The notes beneath the pieces are model-generated. The model did not search any database and was not told where the DNA came from. It worked only from the letters and a program-made list of their open reading frames with translations. Positions 1-9,179 of a DNA stretch of 64,000 bases are shown here, in pieces; position 1 is the first letter of the stretch, and the number at the start of each line of letters is the position of its first letter. The DNA is from Actinoplanes sp. N902-109. GTDB lineage: Bacteria; Actinomycetota; Actinomycetes; Mycobacteriales; Micromonosporaceae. Both the position numbers and the translations under genes were made by a program. The DNA lies in the NCBI RefSeq assembly GCF_000389965.1, contig NC_021191.1:9164055-9228054 (forward strand), in the 5' to 3' direction.

Positions 1-839
1 AGCAGCATCGGGAAACCGGGCCGTACGGCCACCGTGTTGACGATGTAGTCGGCGCCGAGCGCTTCGAGCGCGGGATGCAGATGATCGACCGGACCGTGCA
101 TCGTGCCGCCCGTGGTGCAGACGACGTCGGCGACCGCCAGGCCGTGCCGGATCGCCTCGATGTGCGCCTCGAGCGTGTCCTGCACCGGACCGCGCACCGC
201 GGCCGGATCCACGGTGGCCCCGGACCGGCGCAGCCACGCCGGCACGAGCGGGCCCAGCGAGTCGCGCACCCGGCCGTCGCCCGGAGGACCGCTGGTCAGC
301 AGCTCGTCGCCGAACACCAGCAGGGCGGCGCGCGGCTGGGGGCGTACCGGAATGGTGTCGTAGCCGCAGGTGGCCGCCATGCCGAGCACCGCCGGGTCGA
401 CCGGCGTGCCGGCCGGCAGCAGTTCCTCGCCGCGGTGTGCCTCGTCGCCGGGCAGCCGCCACTCGGGCGCCGGCCGCGGGGTGCCGCTGACGAGACCGGC
501 CGCATCCCGGGCCGACTCCTCGACCCGGATCAGCGCGTCGGCACCCACCGGGACCATCGCGCCGGTGGCGATCTCGACGCAGGTGCCGTCGCCGGTCAGC
601 GGATCGGCCGTGCCACCGGCCAGGATCCGGCCGACCGGACGCCAGGGGCCGGCGCCCCGCACGGCCCAGCCGTCGATGCTCGATGTCGGGAAGGCGGGCA
701 GGTCGGTGAGGGTGACCAGGGGCTCGGCGAGGGTGCGACCGTCGGCAACGGCCAACGGCACGGTCTCGACCGGTCCCGCGGCGGCGCGGCCGGCCTCGTA
801 TGCCAGGCTCCGGGCCTTGTCCCAGTCGGTGGCAGTCAC
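1..839 (-). CDS. moeA: Molybdopterin molybdenumtransferase MoeA (3' end beyond window)
   Basis: Inserts molybdate into adenylylated molybdopterin in the last step of molybdenum cofactor synthesis (family knowledge). About 279 N-terminal residues are visible and the C-terminal third lies outside the window. The translation begins MTATDWDKARSLAYEAG, has the substrate-loop segment PAFPTSSIDGWAVRG near residues 50-64, and the MoeA/MogA-type binding segment TTGGTMHGPVDHL near residue 250. The GTG start at 839 overlaps the moaB stop as GTGA, so the two are translationally coupled. Last gene of a moaC-moaB-moeA operon. The start is chosen for the overlap and the MoeA-like N-terminus. Confidence 0.9.
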   Translation of the reverse strand, partial: MTATDWDKARSLAYEAGRAAAGPVETVPLAVADGRTLAEPLVTLTDLPAFPTSSIDGWAVRGAGPWRPVGRILAGGTADPLTGDGTCVEIATGAMVPVGADALIRVEESARDAAGLVSGTPRPAPEWRLPGDEAHRGEELLPAGTPVDPAVLGMAATCGYDTIPVRPQPRAALLVFGDELLTSGPPGDGRVRDSLGPLVPAWLRRSGATVDPAAVRGPVQDTLEAHIEAIRHGLAVADVVCTTGGTMHGPVDHLHPALEALGADYIVNTVAVRPGFPML

Positions 840-1321
840 GGGTCCAGCCTATGGTCGCCGCCGTGGATCTGCGCCACGGTGTGAGCAAGGACCGGGCCGA
901 GCACCGCCAGGCCGTCGCGGGCCCCACCGGTCGAGCCGGGCAGGTTGACGATCAGCGTGCGACCGGCAACCCCGGCCAGTCCCCGGGACAGCGCAGCCGC
1001 CGGCACCTTGTCCCGGCTGTACGCGCGGATGGCCTCGGCGATGCCCGGCACTTCGAAGTCGAGCAGCGGCCGGGTGGCCTCGGGCGTGCGGTCGGTGGGC
1101 GTGACCCCGGTGCCGCCGCTGGTCAGCACGACGTCCATGCCGTCGGCGATGGCCGCGCGCAGCGCCTCGGCCACGGGTTCGCCGTCGGGGACCACGACCG
1201 GCTGGGGATCGACTGCACAGCCCAGCTCGCGCAGCCCGGCGACGAGCAGGGGACCGCTGGTGTCGGCGTAGACGCCTGAGGCCGCACGGTTGGAGGCGAC
1301 AATGACGCGGGCGCGGGTCAT
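836..1321 (-). CDS. moaB: MoaB/Mog family molybdopterin adenylyltransferase-like protein
   Basis: 161 residues of the MoaB/Mog fold, which binds molybdopterin and in Mog activates it by adenylylation before MoeA acts. The molybdopterin-binding loop TSGGTGVTPTDRTPEA lies near residues 69-84, followed by the typical ending segment LPGSTGGARDGL. An ATG at 1345 also exists, but the ATG at 1321 (MTRARVIVASNRAA) overlaps the moaC stop by ATGA and fits the family length. Downstream it overlaps moeA by four bases. MoaB and MogA are hard to separate by eye; the role in cofactor synthesis is secure from context. Confidence 0.9.
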   Translation of the reverse strand: MTRARVIVASNRAASGVYADTSGPLLVAGLRELGCAVDPQPVVVPDGEPVAEALRAAIADGMDVVLTSGGTGVTPTDRTPEATRPLLDFEVPGIAEAIRAYSRDKVPAAALSRGLAGVAGRTLIVNLPGSTGGARDGLAVLGPVLAHTVAQIHGGDHRLDP

Positions 1322-1791
1322 GAGCGGTCCTCCGGGCGTACCCATTCACCGGTCTTGCCGCCCTCTTTGCGCAAGACCCGCACGCCCTCGATGCTCGCTG
1401 CCGGGTCGACGGCCTTGACCATGTCGATGAGGGCCAGGCCGGCGGTCGCGACCGCGGTCAGCGCCTCCATCTCGACGCCGGTGCGGTCCGCGGTTTTCGT
1501 CGTGGCGACAATTGTGACGCCGGTATCGGTGACTTCGAGGTCCACTTTGACCCCATGCAGCCCGATAGGGTGGCAGAGCGGCACGATGTCGGGTGTCCGT
1601 TTCGCGCCCATGATGCCGGCGAGCCGGGCCACCGCCAGCGCGTCCCCCTTGGGCAGACCGTCGCCGCGCAGCAGCGTGACGACCTCCGCGGTGGTGACCA
1701 GCCGCCCGGCGGCCACGGCCCGGCGCACAGTCACGTTTTTCGCCGACACGTCAACCATGCGGGCCGCCCCATGGGCGTCGACATGGGTCAT
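1318..1791 (-). CDS. moaC: Cyclic pyranopterin monophosphate synthase MoaC
   Basis: Converts the MoaA product into cyclic pyranopterin monophosphate, the first committed precursor of molybdopterin. 157 residues, normal for the family. Family segments seen: the start MTHVDAHGAARMVDVS, PLCHPIGL near residue 75, TGVEMEALTAVA near residue 118 and a conserved KAVD shortly after. The reading frame is open upstream to 2067, but the ATG at 1791 gives the canonical N-terminus. First gene of the operon; its promoter should lie in the 1792-2358 gap. moaA is not in the window. Confidence 0.93.
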   Translation of the reverse strand: MTHVDAHGAARMVDVSAKNVTVRRAVAAGRLVTTAEVVTLLRGDGLPKGDALAVARLAGIMGAKRTPDIVPLCHPIGLHGVKVDLEVTDTGVTIVATTKTADRTGVEMEALTAVATAGLALIDMVKAVDPAASIEGVRVLRKEGGKTGEWVRPEDRS

Positions 1792-2358
1792 TTTCGCTGG
1801 TTCTGTCACGCCCTCCAGCGTATCCAGCAGGAAGTTGGTCTTGACATTCGGCGCGCCCGGCAATGGCAAACAGTCAGCATGCATATACCGCGCGTAGCCA
1901 ATTTGTATCGCAATCCGTTCTACGCGGTGAATTGGTCCACCGGGCGGTATTGGGCCGGGCGACATCTGCACCGCTGAGACGTACATTGCAGAGGCTGTTT
2001 CGCGCCTTGGGGGGCGGGCAATACGCACCGGGACAACACTGCGGAGCGTCATTAAACAGTCACTCATTTAGTACATCCTGCGCTATACTCGCATTTCGTG
2101 AAACGAGCGACAAATCATTCTTGGCGAACGCCCGTTCCTTTCCTAGTGTCTTGGACGGGAAACGGGGCCCAAGGACTTCCGGATTTGTTCGCTCAGGCGT
2201 TGCGCAAAAGCGATGAACGCCATTTACGAGAACGGAGGCGCAGGATGCGTGACCACGACTGGGCCTGAACCCATGCTGGGAACTCGTTACCGATTGACGA
2301 CAAAGCATTGACAGCCCGTAGAGGCAACGAGGGACCATGGAGACATGGGGCGCCCGCA
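1792..2358. other. Intergenic region between moaC and the GGDEF/EAL gene
   Basis: 567 bases between divergent genes, visibly less GC-rich than the flanks. It must hold both promoters. The only small ORF with a good ribosome site is a seven-codon one at 2245-2268. I see no tRNA and cannot support a molybdenum cofactor riboswitch by eye. Confidence 0.5.
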
Positions 2359-4854
2359 GTGAACGACGCGAAGACCGACAGACGGCTCCGGCTGTATGTC
2401 GGTCTCGTCGCGTTTGCGGCTCTCGCCTGCCTGATCGCAGCCGTCAGCACGCTGCCGCTGGTGCAGCCCGCCGACATCCTCTTCCTCATCGGCCTCACCG
2501 TGGTCAGCGCCGCGGCCGGCAGTCCGGTGATCCTGCTGCGGGTCCGCTCCGAGCACCGGTCCTTCGCCGCTACCTCCGGCGCCGTCATGGTGACCGTGGC
2601 GCTGGCGCCGCTGCCGTGGGCGATCCTCTGCATCGCGGTCGGCGCCCTGATCGCCAAACTCGCCATCCGTGACCCGCTCAAGGTCACCTTCAACGCGGCC
2701 AAGGACACCGTTGCCGCTGCCGCGGCCGGTGGCGTCGCCTATCTCGCCGGTCTGCGCCCGGCACCCTCCATCGGGATGGCCGAGGCGTCCATCCCCCGGC
2801 TCGCGGGTTGCCTGGTCCTGACCGCGCTCGTGTACGCCGTCGTCGACGAGGTGCTGGGCAGCCGGGTCATCTCGCTCGCCACCCGTACGCCCTGGCGGCA
2901 GAACGTGCTGCGCAACTGGGACGTCATGCTGATGATCCGCGGCATCAACCTGGCGATCGGCCTGGTCATCGTGCTGGCGGTCGGGCAGGACCCGCTGCTG
3001 ATCATCGCCACCGTGCCGACCGTGCTGGCGCTGCAGTTCGCCACCAAGAACAAGATGCGCCAGCGCTCCGACCAGCTGGCCTGGCAGCGTCTCGCGGGCA
3101 CCGCCGACCAGCTCAACGTCACCGAGCTCACCTCGGTGCTGCACTCGGCGGTGACCCGCACCCCGGACCTGTTCTCCGCCGACGAGGCCGAGATCGAACT
3201 GCACGACGTCGACCCGCCCCGGCTGGTGCGCGGCGCGGCCGACCGGCTCCGCTACGAGGGGCCCGCCCACGAGGCACCGCCGCACGAGGGCTCCACCATC
3301 GAGACGCCGCTCGAAGGCCCCGGCAGCGGCAGCATCGGCGTGCTTCGGCTGCGCTTCCGCAAGCCGGTCAAGCTCAGCGACGCCGAGCGCTACAAGCTGC
3401 AGACCCTCGCCTCGTCGCTGACCACGGCCATCGGCAACGCCCGCGCATACGCCCAGCTCAAGCGGGTCAGCGCGGAGAACGCCTACGCGGCCACCCACGA
3501 CCCGCTGACCGGGCTGGCCAACCGCCGCGAGCTGCTCGACCAGGCCAGCCGCTCGTTCCTGGACCGCACCACCGACGGCATGCTGGCCATGCTGCTGATC
3601 GACCTCAACCACTTCAAGGAGGTCAACGACACGCTCGGCCACGCCGCGGGTGACGACGTGCTGCGCGAGGTGGCCCGGCGGCTGGAGGACGCGGCGCACC
3701 CCGGCGACCTGGTGGCCCGGCTCGGCGGTGACGAGTTCGCGGTGCTGCTCACCCGGCTGCCCACCCCGGCCGTTGCCGGGCACCGCGCAGCCGCGATGCT
3801 GGCCTGCCTGGAACCCTCCATCGTGGTCGACGGCATGCAGCTCACCGTGGAGGCGGCCGGTGGCATCGCGCTGGCCCCCGGCAGCGGCGGCGTACAGGAG
3901 CTGATGCGCCGCGCCGACGTCGCCATGTACCAGGCCAAGCGCAGCGGCCAGAGCACCGCGACCTATGCGCCCGCGCACGACACCGCCGATGTCGGCCGGC
4001 TCATGCTGGGCGGGGAGCTCACCCGGGCCGTCGCCGAGCACGAGTTCTTCGTGGACTTCCAGCCGATCGTCGACCTGGCGTCCGGCGAGGTGATCTCGGC
4101 CGAGGCGCTGGCCCGCTGGCACCACCCCGAGCACGGCAACCTGACGCCGCTGCAGTTCCTGCAGACCGTCGAGCGGTCCGGGCAGCTACCGGCGTTCGCC
4201 GACGCGGTGCTCGAGCAGGCGCTCACCGCGCTGGCGGCCTGGCGCGACGCCGGCTTCGACCTGCCGGTCGCGGTGAACGTCTCGCCGCGCAGCCTGCTCG
4301 ACCCGACGTTCCCGGACGCGGTGCTGGACCGGCTCGCCCGGCACGCCGTACCCGCCGACCGGCTCGTGCTGGAGCTGGCCGAGACGCTGACGCTCAGCCA
4401 GCTCGACGTGGTCGACCGGGCACTCAGCGAACTGCGCGACGCCGGCATCCGGCTGGCTCTCGACGACTTCGGCACCGGCGTCTCGTCGCTGTCGGTGCTG
4501 TCCCGCATCCCGGTGCACCAGCTCAAGATCGACCGCGAGTTCGTCACGGCCGTCGAGACGTCGTCGGAGGCCGCGGCGGTGATCCGCTCGACCGTCGACC
4601 TGGCTCGCAGCCTGCACCTGACCGTGGTGGCCGAGGGCGTCGAGAGCGAGCCGCAGCGGCATGCCCTGTGGGAACTCGGCTGCGTCGCCGGCCAGGGGCA
4701 CCTCTTCGCCCGCCCGATGCCGGTGGAACGGCTGCTCGCCACGATGCAGCGCGGCTCCGGCTCGCTGGCCAAGCCGCTGCACGAGGCCGGATCGGTGGTT
4801 CGCCTGCCACGCCGCCGCAAGTCGAAATCGGCTCTGCCACACTTGCCTGCGTGA
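2359..4854 (+). CDS. Membrane-anchored GGDEF-EAL cyclic-di-GMP signalling protein
   Basis: 831 residues: roughly six N-terminal membrane helices (residues 10-220), a GAF-like linker, then GGDEF and EAL domains. GGDEF domains make cyclic-di-GMP and EAL domains degrade it. The GGDEF motif is intact at residues 456-460 (RLGGDEFAV), but the product-inhibition RxxD position reads HPGD. The EAL domain has AEALARWHHP (EAL at 582-584), LDDFGTG around 702 and VVAEGVESE, so it looks catalytically competent. A GTG at 2359 follows GGGGCGCC; a TTG at 2308 would add 17 residues. The stop overlaps the next gene start as GTGA. Could be bifunctional; net direction cannot be read from sequence. Confidence 0.9.
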   Translation: MNDAKTDRRLRLYVGLVAFAALACLIAAVSTLPLVQPADILFLIGLTVVSAAAGSPVILLRVRSEHRSFAATSGAVMVTVALAPLPWAILCIAVGALIAKLAIRDPLKVTFNAAKDTVAAAAAGGVAYLAGLRPAPSIGMAEASIPRLAGCLVLTALVYAVVDEVLGSRVISLATRTPWRQNVLRNWDVMLMIRGINLAIGLVIVLAVGQDPLLIIATVPTVLALQFATKNKMRQRSDQLAWQRLAGTADQLNVTELTSVLHSAVTRTPDLFSADEAEIELHDVDPPRLVRGAADRLRYEGPAHEAPPHEGSTIETPLEGPGSGSIGVLRLRFRKPVKLSDAERYKLQTLASSLTTAIGNARAYAQLKRVSAENAYAATHDPLTGLANRRELLDQASRSFLDRTTDGMLAMLLIDLNHFKEVNDTLGHAAGDDVLREVARRLEDAAHPGDLVARLGGDEFAVLLTRLPTPAVAGHRAAAMLACLEPSIVVDGMQLTVEAAGGIALAPGSGGVQELMRRADVAMYQAKRSGQSTATYAPAHDTADVGRLMLGGELTRAVAEHEFFVDFQPIVDLASGEVISAEALARWHHPEHGNLTPLQFLQTVERSGQLPAFADAVLEQALTALAAWRDAGFDLPVAVNVSPRSLLDPTFPDAVLDRLARHAVPADRLVLELAETLTLSQLDVVDRALSELRDAGIRLALDDFGTGVSSLSVLSRIPVHQLKIDREFVTAVETSSEAAAVIRSTVDLARSLHLTVVAEGVESEPQRHALWELGCVAGQGHLFARPMPVERLLATMQRGSGSLAKPLHEAGSVVRLPRRRKSKSALPHLPA

Positions 4855-6065
4855 GAGTGCCGCGCATCGCCCCTGCCGCCGGCGATGCCGCTCTTTACGG
4901 ACTGTCGGCCGCCTTCGCGCTGGTCACGGCGCTGACATCGACGCTGCTGCCGCATCGGGCCTGGGGCTTCGTCGCGCTCTGGGGCTATCTGGCCGCCCTG
5001 CTGAGCACCACTCTCCTGCGCGGGCTGGGCGCGCGGCTGAGCGTCACCTGGTTCACCTGGGGCACCACCACGCTGCTGCCGCTGGTGCTGCAAGCAGTGC
5101 AACGGGCCGGCGGACGCACCGACCGGGCGCAGGAAGAAGTGCTGGTCGTCGAGCACATGGGCGAGCGCCTCGCCCACACCGGCACGCCTTACCTGAGCCG
5201 GGAGGCGATCACTGCGCTGCCGCCGGGGGAGCAGTTACTGGGCTATGCGCCGTACCAGCCGGGCATGTCGATCTTCGGGTTGCCCCGCGCGGCCTTCGGC
5301 GAGGTCTGGTGTACCGACGCGCGGATCTGGTTCGCCCTGGTCACGGCGGGTGCGTTGGGCGCGGCCGTCCGGCTCCTGCCGACCTCGGACCCGTTGGTAC
5401 GGGCGCTGCAGTTCGCCACGGTGCTGCCTCTCTGCGCGCTGACCCTGGCTACGGGCGGTGACGACCTGCCGGTGCTGGCATTCTCCCTGCTCGCCCTGGC
5501 CTGCTGTGCAAGTGGCCGCTTCGCATCCGCGGGATTTGCGGTCGGGGCGGCCGCGGCGCTCAAACTGTTTGCCTTTCCGGTGCTGGCGGTGCTGCTGGTG
5601 CTGGCGTACAACCGTGGTGGCCTGCGCCGTTTTCTGCCGGGTGCGCTGGGCTTGCCGATCCTGACCCTGCTTCCCGCATTTCTGGTGCACGCGGACGCAT
5701 TCGTCGAGAATGTGCTGCGCTTCCCGCTCGGGCACGGCGTCGTCACCAGTCCGGCCCAGTCGCCTTTCCCCGGCTACCTCATTTCTCAGGCCCTGCCGGG
5801 TGGTCGCTTTGTCGCGGCCGCGCTGCTGGTCGTGGCCGCACTGACCGTCGCGGTTCTGCTAGTACGCCGACCGCCGCGCACCGCCGCCGGCGCCGCCCTC
5901 TTCAGCGGGCTGGGTCTGCTGGCAGCGATTCTGCTCATGCCCACCACTCGATTCGGCTACCTGCTGTACCCGCTCGCCCTGCTGCTCTGGGCCCCGGCGC
6001 TGACGCTCAGGGAACCCACAGGGACATCGCCACCACGCAGTGACACAGCCTTGTACCGTTTGTGA
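4851..6065 (+). CDS. Polytopic membrane protein, GT87/DUF2029-like
   Basis: 404 residues with about ten hydrophobic segments (for example LVTALTSTLLP near the start and LPALLLW-like helices at the end). A lumenal-type loop near residues 85-140 contains LSREAITALPPGEQ and YAPYQPGMSIFGLPR. This architecture resembles GT-C fold, polyprenyl-phosphate-dependent glycosyltransferases of the DUF2029 group (family knowledge); no catalytic residue can be assigned. The GTG at 4851 overlaps the preceding stop by four bases, so it is probably co-translated with the cyclic-di-GMP gene. The stop is one base before the next ATG. Confidence 0.7.
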   Translation: MRVPRIAPAAGDAALYGLSAAFALVTALTSTLLPHRAWGFVALWGYLAALLSTTLLRGLGARLSVTWFTWGTTTLLPLVLQAVQRAGGRTDRAQEEVLVVEHMGERLAHTGTPYLSREAITALPPGEQLLGYAPYQPGMSIFGLPRAAFGEVWCTDARIWFALVTAGALGAAVRLLPTSDPLVRALQFATVLPLCALTLATGGDDLPVLAFSLLALACCASGRFASAGFAVGAAAALKLFAFPVLAVLLVLAYNRGGLRRFLPGALGLPILTLLPAFLVHADAFVENVLRFPLGHGVVTSPAQSPFPGYLISQALPGGRFVAAALLVVAALTVAVLLVRRPPRTAAGAALFSGLGLLAAILLMPTTRFGYLLYPLALLLWAPALTLREPTGTSPPRSDTALYRL

Positions 6066-6066
6066 G

Positions 6067-6516
6067 ATGCAGATGACCTGTCCCAAGTGTCACGGCGAAA
6101 TGCGGGTCTACGAGCGCAGCGGCGTCACGATCGACCAGTGCACGGAGTGTCGCGGAATCTTCCTCGACCGGGGTGAACTCGAGAAACTCTTCGACGCCGA
6201 GGCCAATTGGAACAGCCGCCAGGCGCCGGCCGGCCCGCCGCAGCGCCCGGCCCAGGCCCCGGGTGGTTACGCGCCCCCGCCGCCTCCTCCGGCCCCGCCC
6301 GTGCACGGCGGTGGCTACGCTGCGCCTCCGCCGCCCGCTTACGGCCAGCCCGCTTACCCGGCTGCGGCGTACGGCTCCCACGGCCCGCAGTACGCCCACG
6401 GCGGCGGTTATCACGGGCACTACCGCCAGCACGGTCACCACGGCCACTACCGCCAGCACGGCCACCACGGCCACTACCGGCGTCGGAAGAGCTTCCTCAA
6501 CGAACTGTTCGACTGA
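6067..6516 (+). CDS. TFIIB-type zinc-ribbon protein with Gly/Pro/His-rich tail
   Basis: 149 residues. The N-terminus is a zf-TFIIB-like ribbon: C5-P-K-C8 and C25-T-E-C28 followed by RGIFLDRGELEKL, the usual zinc-ribbon signature of this small bacterial family. After residue 55 the protein is low-complexity (Pro/Ala/Gly/Tyr), ending in repeated YRQHGHHGH units and the basic KSFLNELFD tail. Function is unknown; the ribbon suggests metal-dependent nucleic acid or protein binding. The ATG at 6067 begins one base after the previous stop. Its own stop overlaps the next ATG (TGATG). Confidence 0.8.
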   Translation: MQMTCPKCHGEMRVYERSGVTIDQCTECRGIFLDRGELEKLFDAEANWNSRQAPAGPPQRPAQAPGGYAPPPPPPAPPVHGGGYAAPPPPAYGQPAYPAAAYGSHGPQYAHGGGYHGHYRQHGHHGHYRQHGHHGHYRRRKSFLNELFD

Positions 6517-7547
6517 TGCCGGCCGGTTCCCCGGGTGCCCCCGCACTCGAGGTCGCCTACACCGGGGTAACCGCCGTCGTGGCCGCTCTCGACGATTTCC
6601 AGCTGCTGCTGCCCTCGGGTTGCCGCGGCTGGACAATCGCCGACCTGCTGCTGCACATGACCCTGGACGCCCAGCGTGCCCTGATCGCCTTCCACACCCC
6701 GGCCGACGGCCCCCCGGACGTCGACTCCATCTCCTACTGGCAAAGCCCCGCACCCGCCAACGCCCCGCCAGCCCGAAATCGGCCCGCCACCGCCCCGCCG
6801 GCCCAAAATCGGCCCGCCACCGCCCCAGCAACCCCCGATCGGCCCGCCACCGCCCCAGCAGCCCCCGATCGGCCCGCCACCGCCCCGCCGGCCCGCGATC
6901 AGCCTGCCAACGCCCCAGCAGCCCCCGATCGGCCCGCCGCCGCCCCAGCAGCCCCCGATCGGCCCGCCAGTAACCCGGCCCCCGATCGGCCCGGCAACCG
7001 CCCGGCCCGAGATCGGCCAGCCACCAACCCGGCAGCCACCAACCCTGCAGCCACCAACCCGGCAGCCAACGGTCCGGACGACAGTGGCAGGGCGGACGGC
7101 GATCGCGCGGCTGACGACCGGGCGGCGGATGTTGCTCATGCTCAATGGGTCCGCCGCACAGCCGCAGCCTTCCAAACTCCCACCGGCGTCGTCCGCCTCT
7201 GGACCGAGCTGGCCCCAGCGGCCTGCCACGCCGCCCGAACCGCCGACCAGGCCGGCCACATCGGCACCCAGGGCCACGTACTCACCGTGCCCGACTTCAT
7301 CGCCACCCTGGTCACCGAGGCTGTCATCCACCACCTCGACCTGATCGTCCCGCTGCCGAACGCCACCCCACCCGCCGACCCCGCCACAGCGATCGCGATC
7401 GCCACGATGGAAGGCCTCGGCGGCCCCTTCCCCGCGGAATGGTCCCCGGCCGAGGCGCTCCGCAAGGCATCGGGCCGACTCGACCTCACCGACACCGACC
7501 GCAACCTGCTGGGCCCCCGCGCATCAGCCTTCCCCCTGATCGGCTGA
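6516..7547 (+). CDS. DinB-like/maleylpyruvate isomerase-type protein with Pro-rich insert
   Basis: 343 residues. The N-terminal part (residues 1-75: VTAVVAALDDFQ, GCRGWTIADLLLHM) and the C-terminal part (GHVLTVPDFIATLVTEAVIHHLDL) match the two halves of the mycothiol-dependent/DinB four-helix fold. Between them sits about 130 residues of Pro/Ala/Asp-rich repeats (PATAPAAPDR units), encoded by a 30-bp tandem repeat. The family usually has a short loop here, so the insert is probably a disordered expansion. The start codon shares its A with the preceding TGA. Enzyme activity is not predictable; the metal-binding histidine pattern is only partly visible. Confidence 0.7.
   Translation: MPAGSPGAPALEVAYTGVTAVVAALDDFQLLLPSGCRGWTIADLLLHMTLDAQRALIAFHTPADGPPDVDSISYWQSPAPANAPPARNRPATAPPAQNRPATAPATPDRPATAPAAPDRPATAPPARDQPANAPAAPDRPAAAPAAPDRPASNPAPDRPGNRPARDRPATNPAATNPAATNPAANGPDDSGRADGDRAADDRAADVAHAQWVRRTAAAFQTPTGVVRLWTELAPAACHAARTADQAGHIGTQGHVLTVPDFIATLVTEAVIHHLDLIVPLPNATPPADPATAIAIATMEGLGGPFPAEWSPAEALRKASGRLDLTDTDRNLLGPRASAFPLIG
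6751..6960 (+). repeat. 30-bp tandem repeat within the DinB-like gene
   Basis: Seven 30-base units, each ending in GATC or AATC and mostly starting GGCCCGCCACCGCCCC, encode decapeptides close to PATAPAAPDR. The unit length is a multiple of three, so copy-number change would keep the frame. Degenerate copies continue to about 7080. Confidence 0.85.
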
Positions 7548-7855
7548 CACCCACCCGCCGCGGCCCCCAGCCTCAGCGCGCCGCGCTCTCGCCCCCGTCA
7601 ACCCCCGCCCGGCGCCTTCGCCATCACCGCGCCCCACCCGCATCGCCCAGCGCCTTTGCCATCACCGCGCCCCAGCCGCAGCCTCCTCGCCGCACCGCCC
7701 GGGCGCCTTCGCCCTCACCGGAGCAGCCGCCGCCGTACGCCATTTCATCGCGCCCCAGCCGCAGCGTCCCCGCGGCCCCACATCGCCGCCGCCTCGTGTC
7801 ACGGCCGCCCGACGCCACCACCGCAGCGCAGGGCATTGCCGCTGTGGCGTGGTGA
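7548..7855. other. Intergenic region with degenerate direct repeats
   Basis: About 308 bases between convergent genes. Several imperfect copies of a segment like GCCTTTGCCATCACCGCGCC occur (near 7614, 7651 and 7708). No gene, RNA or strong terminator is seen. Confidence 0.5.
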
Positions 7856-9088
7856 TCACCAGGTGCCGTCGTCGCGGACGCGGGCGGCCGGCCCTTCTCC
7901 GGTGAGCAGGCTGATCAACCCCTCATCGAGGTCCTGCCCGAGGTACCATTCGCCGCCCTGGTCAAGCGCAAAGATCCGGCCGTGCTCGTCGATGGCCACG
8001 ATCGCATCACCCTTGGCCTCCACGCCGAGCGGGAACAGCCGCGCGCCGATCACCTCCCCGAACTCACCCAGCGCGTCGGCCGTGTGTGCGGCGATCGACG
8101 GTTCGAGGTTGAGCCACCGGATCTGCCGGTGCACCCCGGGCGCCCGTAGCCCGCAGAAAACGCCTGGGAAGTCCATGATCGCGGCACGTGCGGCCGGGAA
8201 CATCTGATGCCGGTAGCGCCGCCCGGGCACGGTCACCACGTCGTTGATCATGCCGTCGGCCAGCACCTCGGCGACCGTGCGGGGCATGGGCCGCCAGCCC
8301 GCGTCGGCCAGGGCACCGGCGACGGCGTCCGGGAAGCGACCCGGCTGGGCGATGTTGGTCGAGTACGGCCGGAAGGGCTCGATGAAGGCCAGGTGTGACC
8401 ACGGCAGCAGGGCAAGGTCGACGAGGATCGCTATGCAGGATTCGCAAGGACGGGCATCGGCTCCGGCGAGCGGGTCCCCTTTCTCCCGTACGTGAAAAGC
8501 CTCGAAGTGAGCAGTGCGCAACCAGCCACGTGCCTCGTCGAGGGTCAGCGGCGTCTCGCGGAGCCGGTCGGCCTCGTGCAGCACGTCGGACACGGCGATG
8601 AGCTCGGCATGCCGCTCGGTGCCGCGTACCGTCGATCCGGGGTCGAGATCCCGCAGTTGCTGCGCGACCAGCGGGTGGTGGTTGATCACCTGGTCGCCCT
8701 TTGCGCCGCGGGCGATGGTGAGCCGTCCGTCCACCGTGATGTGCGCCGCCGTGGTGGGCGCCGGCCGGCGGTGGGCGTTGCGCCGCAATTCCACTTCGGG
8801 ATCGACGGTGCGGCGCTGAGCTGCGACTCCGGGTTGCCGCTCACGGTAGAGCTCGGCGACGACGTCGAGCGGCACACCGGGATAGGTGGACAGCGCACCG
8901 GTCTCGCGGTCGATCACCGTCCGGCCTCCGTCGCCGGGAACGGGGACCACCGCGGCGGGTTCTCTCGTCCACACCACATAGCCGAGGTCGAACTCGCTGA
9001 TCATCGGCGTGCACTCGTACCCCCGCCGCTCGGACTCCCGCCGCGCCCACCCGGCAGCGATCTCCTCGGCCTCGGCCCGCGTGATCAT
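7856..9088 (-). CDS. Imm35-like / YwqJ-type deaminase / SUKH-type three-domain protein
   Basis: 410 residues. Residues 1-85 (MITRAEAEEIAAGW, VIDRETGALSTYP) resemble Imm35/YrhB-type immunity domains. Residues 112-230 carry a YwqJ-like nucleic-acid deaminase pattern: H160-A-E162 and P-C215-E-S-C218, the expected zinc ligands and proton shuttle of that fold. Residues 250-400 (WRPMPRTVAEVLADG, EFGEVIGARLFPLGVEAKG, WYLGQDLDEGLISLL) look like SUKH-3. Immunity-type domains fused to a deaminase are known in actinobacterial polymorphic toxin systems. It faces away from the toxin operon across a 91-base gap. Whether it is toxin, immunity or self-protected effector is unresolved. Confidence 0.75.
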   Translation of the reverse strand: MITRAEAEEIAAGWARRESERRGYECTPMISEFDLGYVVWTREPAAVVPVPGDGGRTVIDRETGALSTYPGVPLDVVAELYRERQPGVAAQRRTVDPEVELRRNAHRRPAPTTAAHITVDGRLTIARGAKGDQVINHHPLVAQQLRDLDPGSTVRGTERHAELIAVSDVLHEADRLRETPLTLDEARGWLRTAHFEAFHVREKGDPLAGADARPCESCIAILVDLALLPWSHLAFIEPFRPYSTNIAQPGRFPDAVAGALADAGWRPMPRTVAEVLADGMINDVVTVPGRRYRHQMFPAARAAIMDFPGVFCGLRAPGVHRQIRWLNLEPSIAAHTADALGEFGEVIGARLFPLGVEAKGDAIVAIDEHGRIFALDQGGEWYLGQDLDEGLISLLTGEGPAARVRDDGTW

Positions 9089-9179
9089 TCCGGCCCGCCT
9101 CCCTTACTCAGAGAAGTTATCTGAACACTTTAGGTGTTCTCAGCCGTTACTGTCATAGACGTCGATAGAGGAGACGGCC

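Noticed and set aside
1792..2358. Molybdenum cofactor riboswitch upstream of moaC
   Set aside because: No conserved aptamer core could be traced by eye; would need a covariance-model search.
2287..4134. 615-codon ORF antisense to the GGDEF/EAL gene
   Set aside because: Composition Gly/Arg/His/Gln-rich without motifs; the sense strand carries intact GGDEF and EAL.
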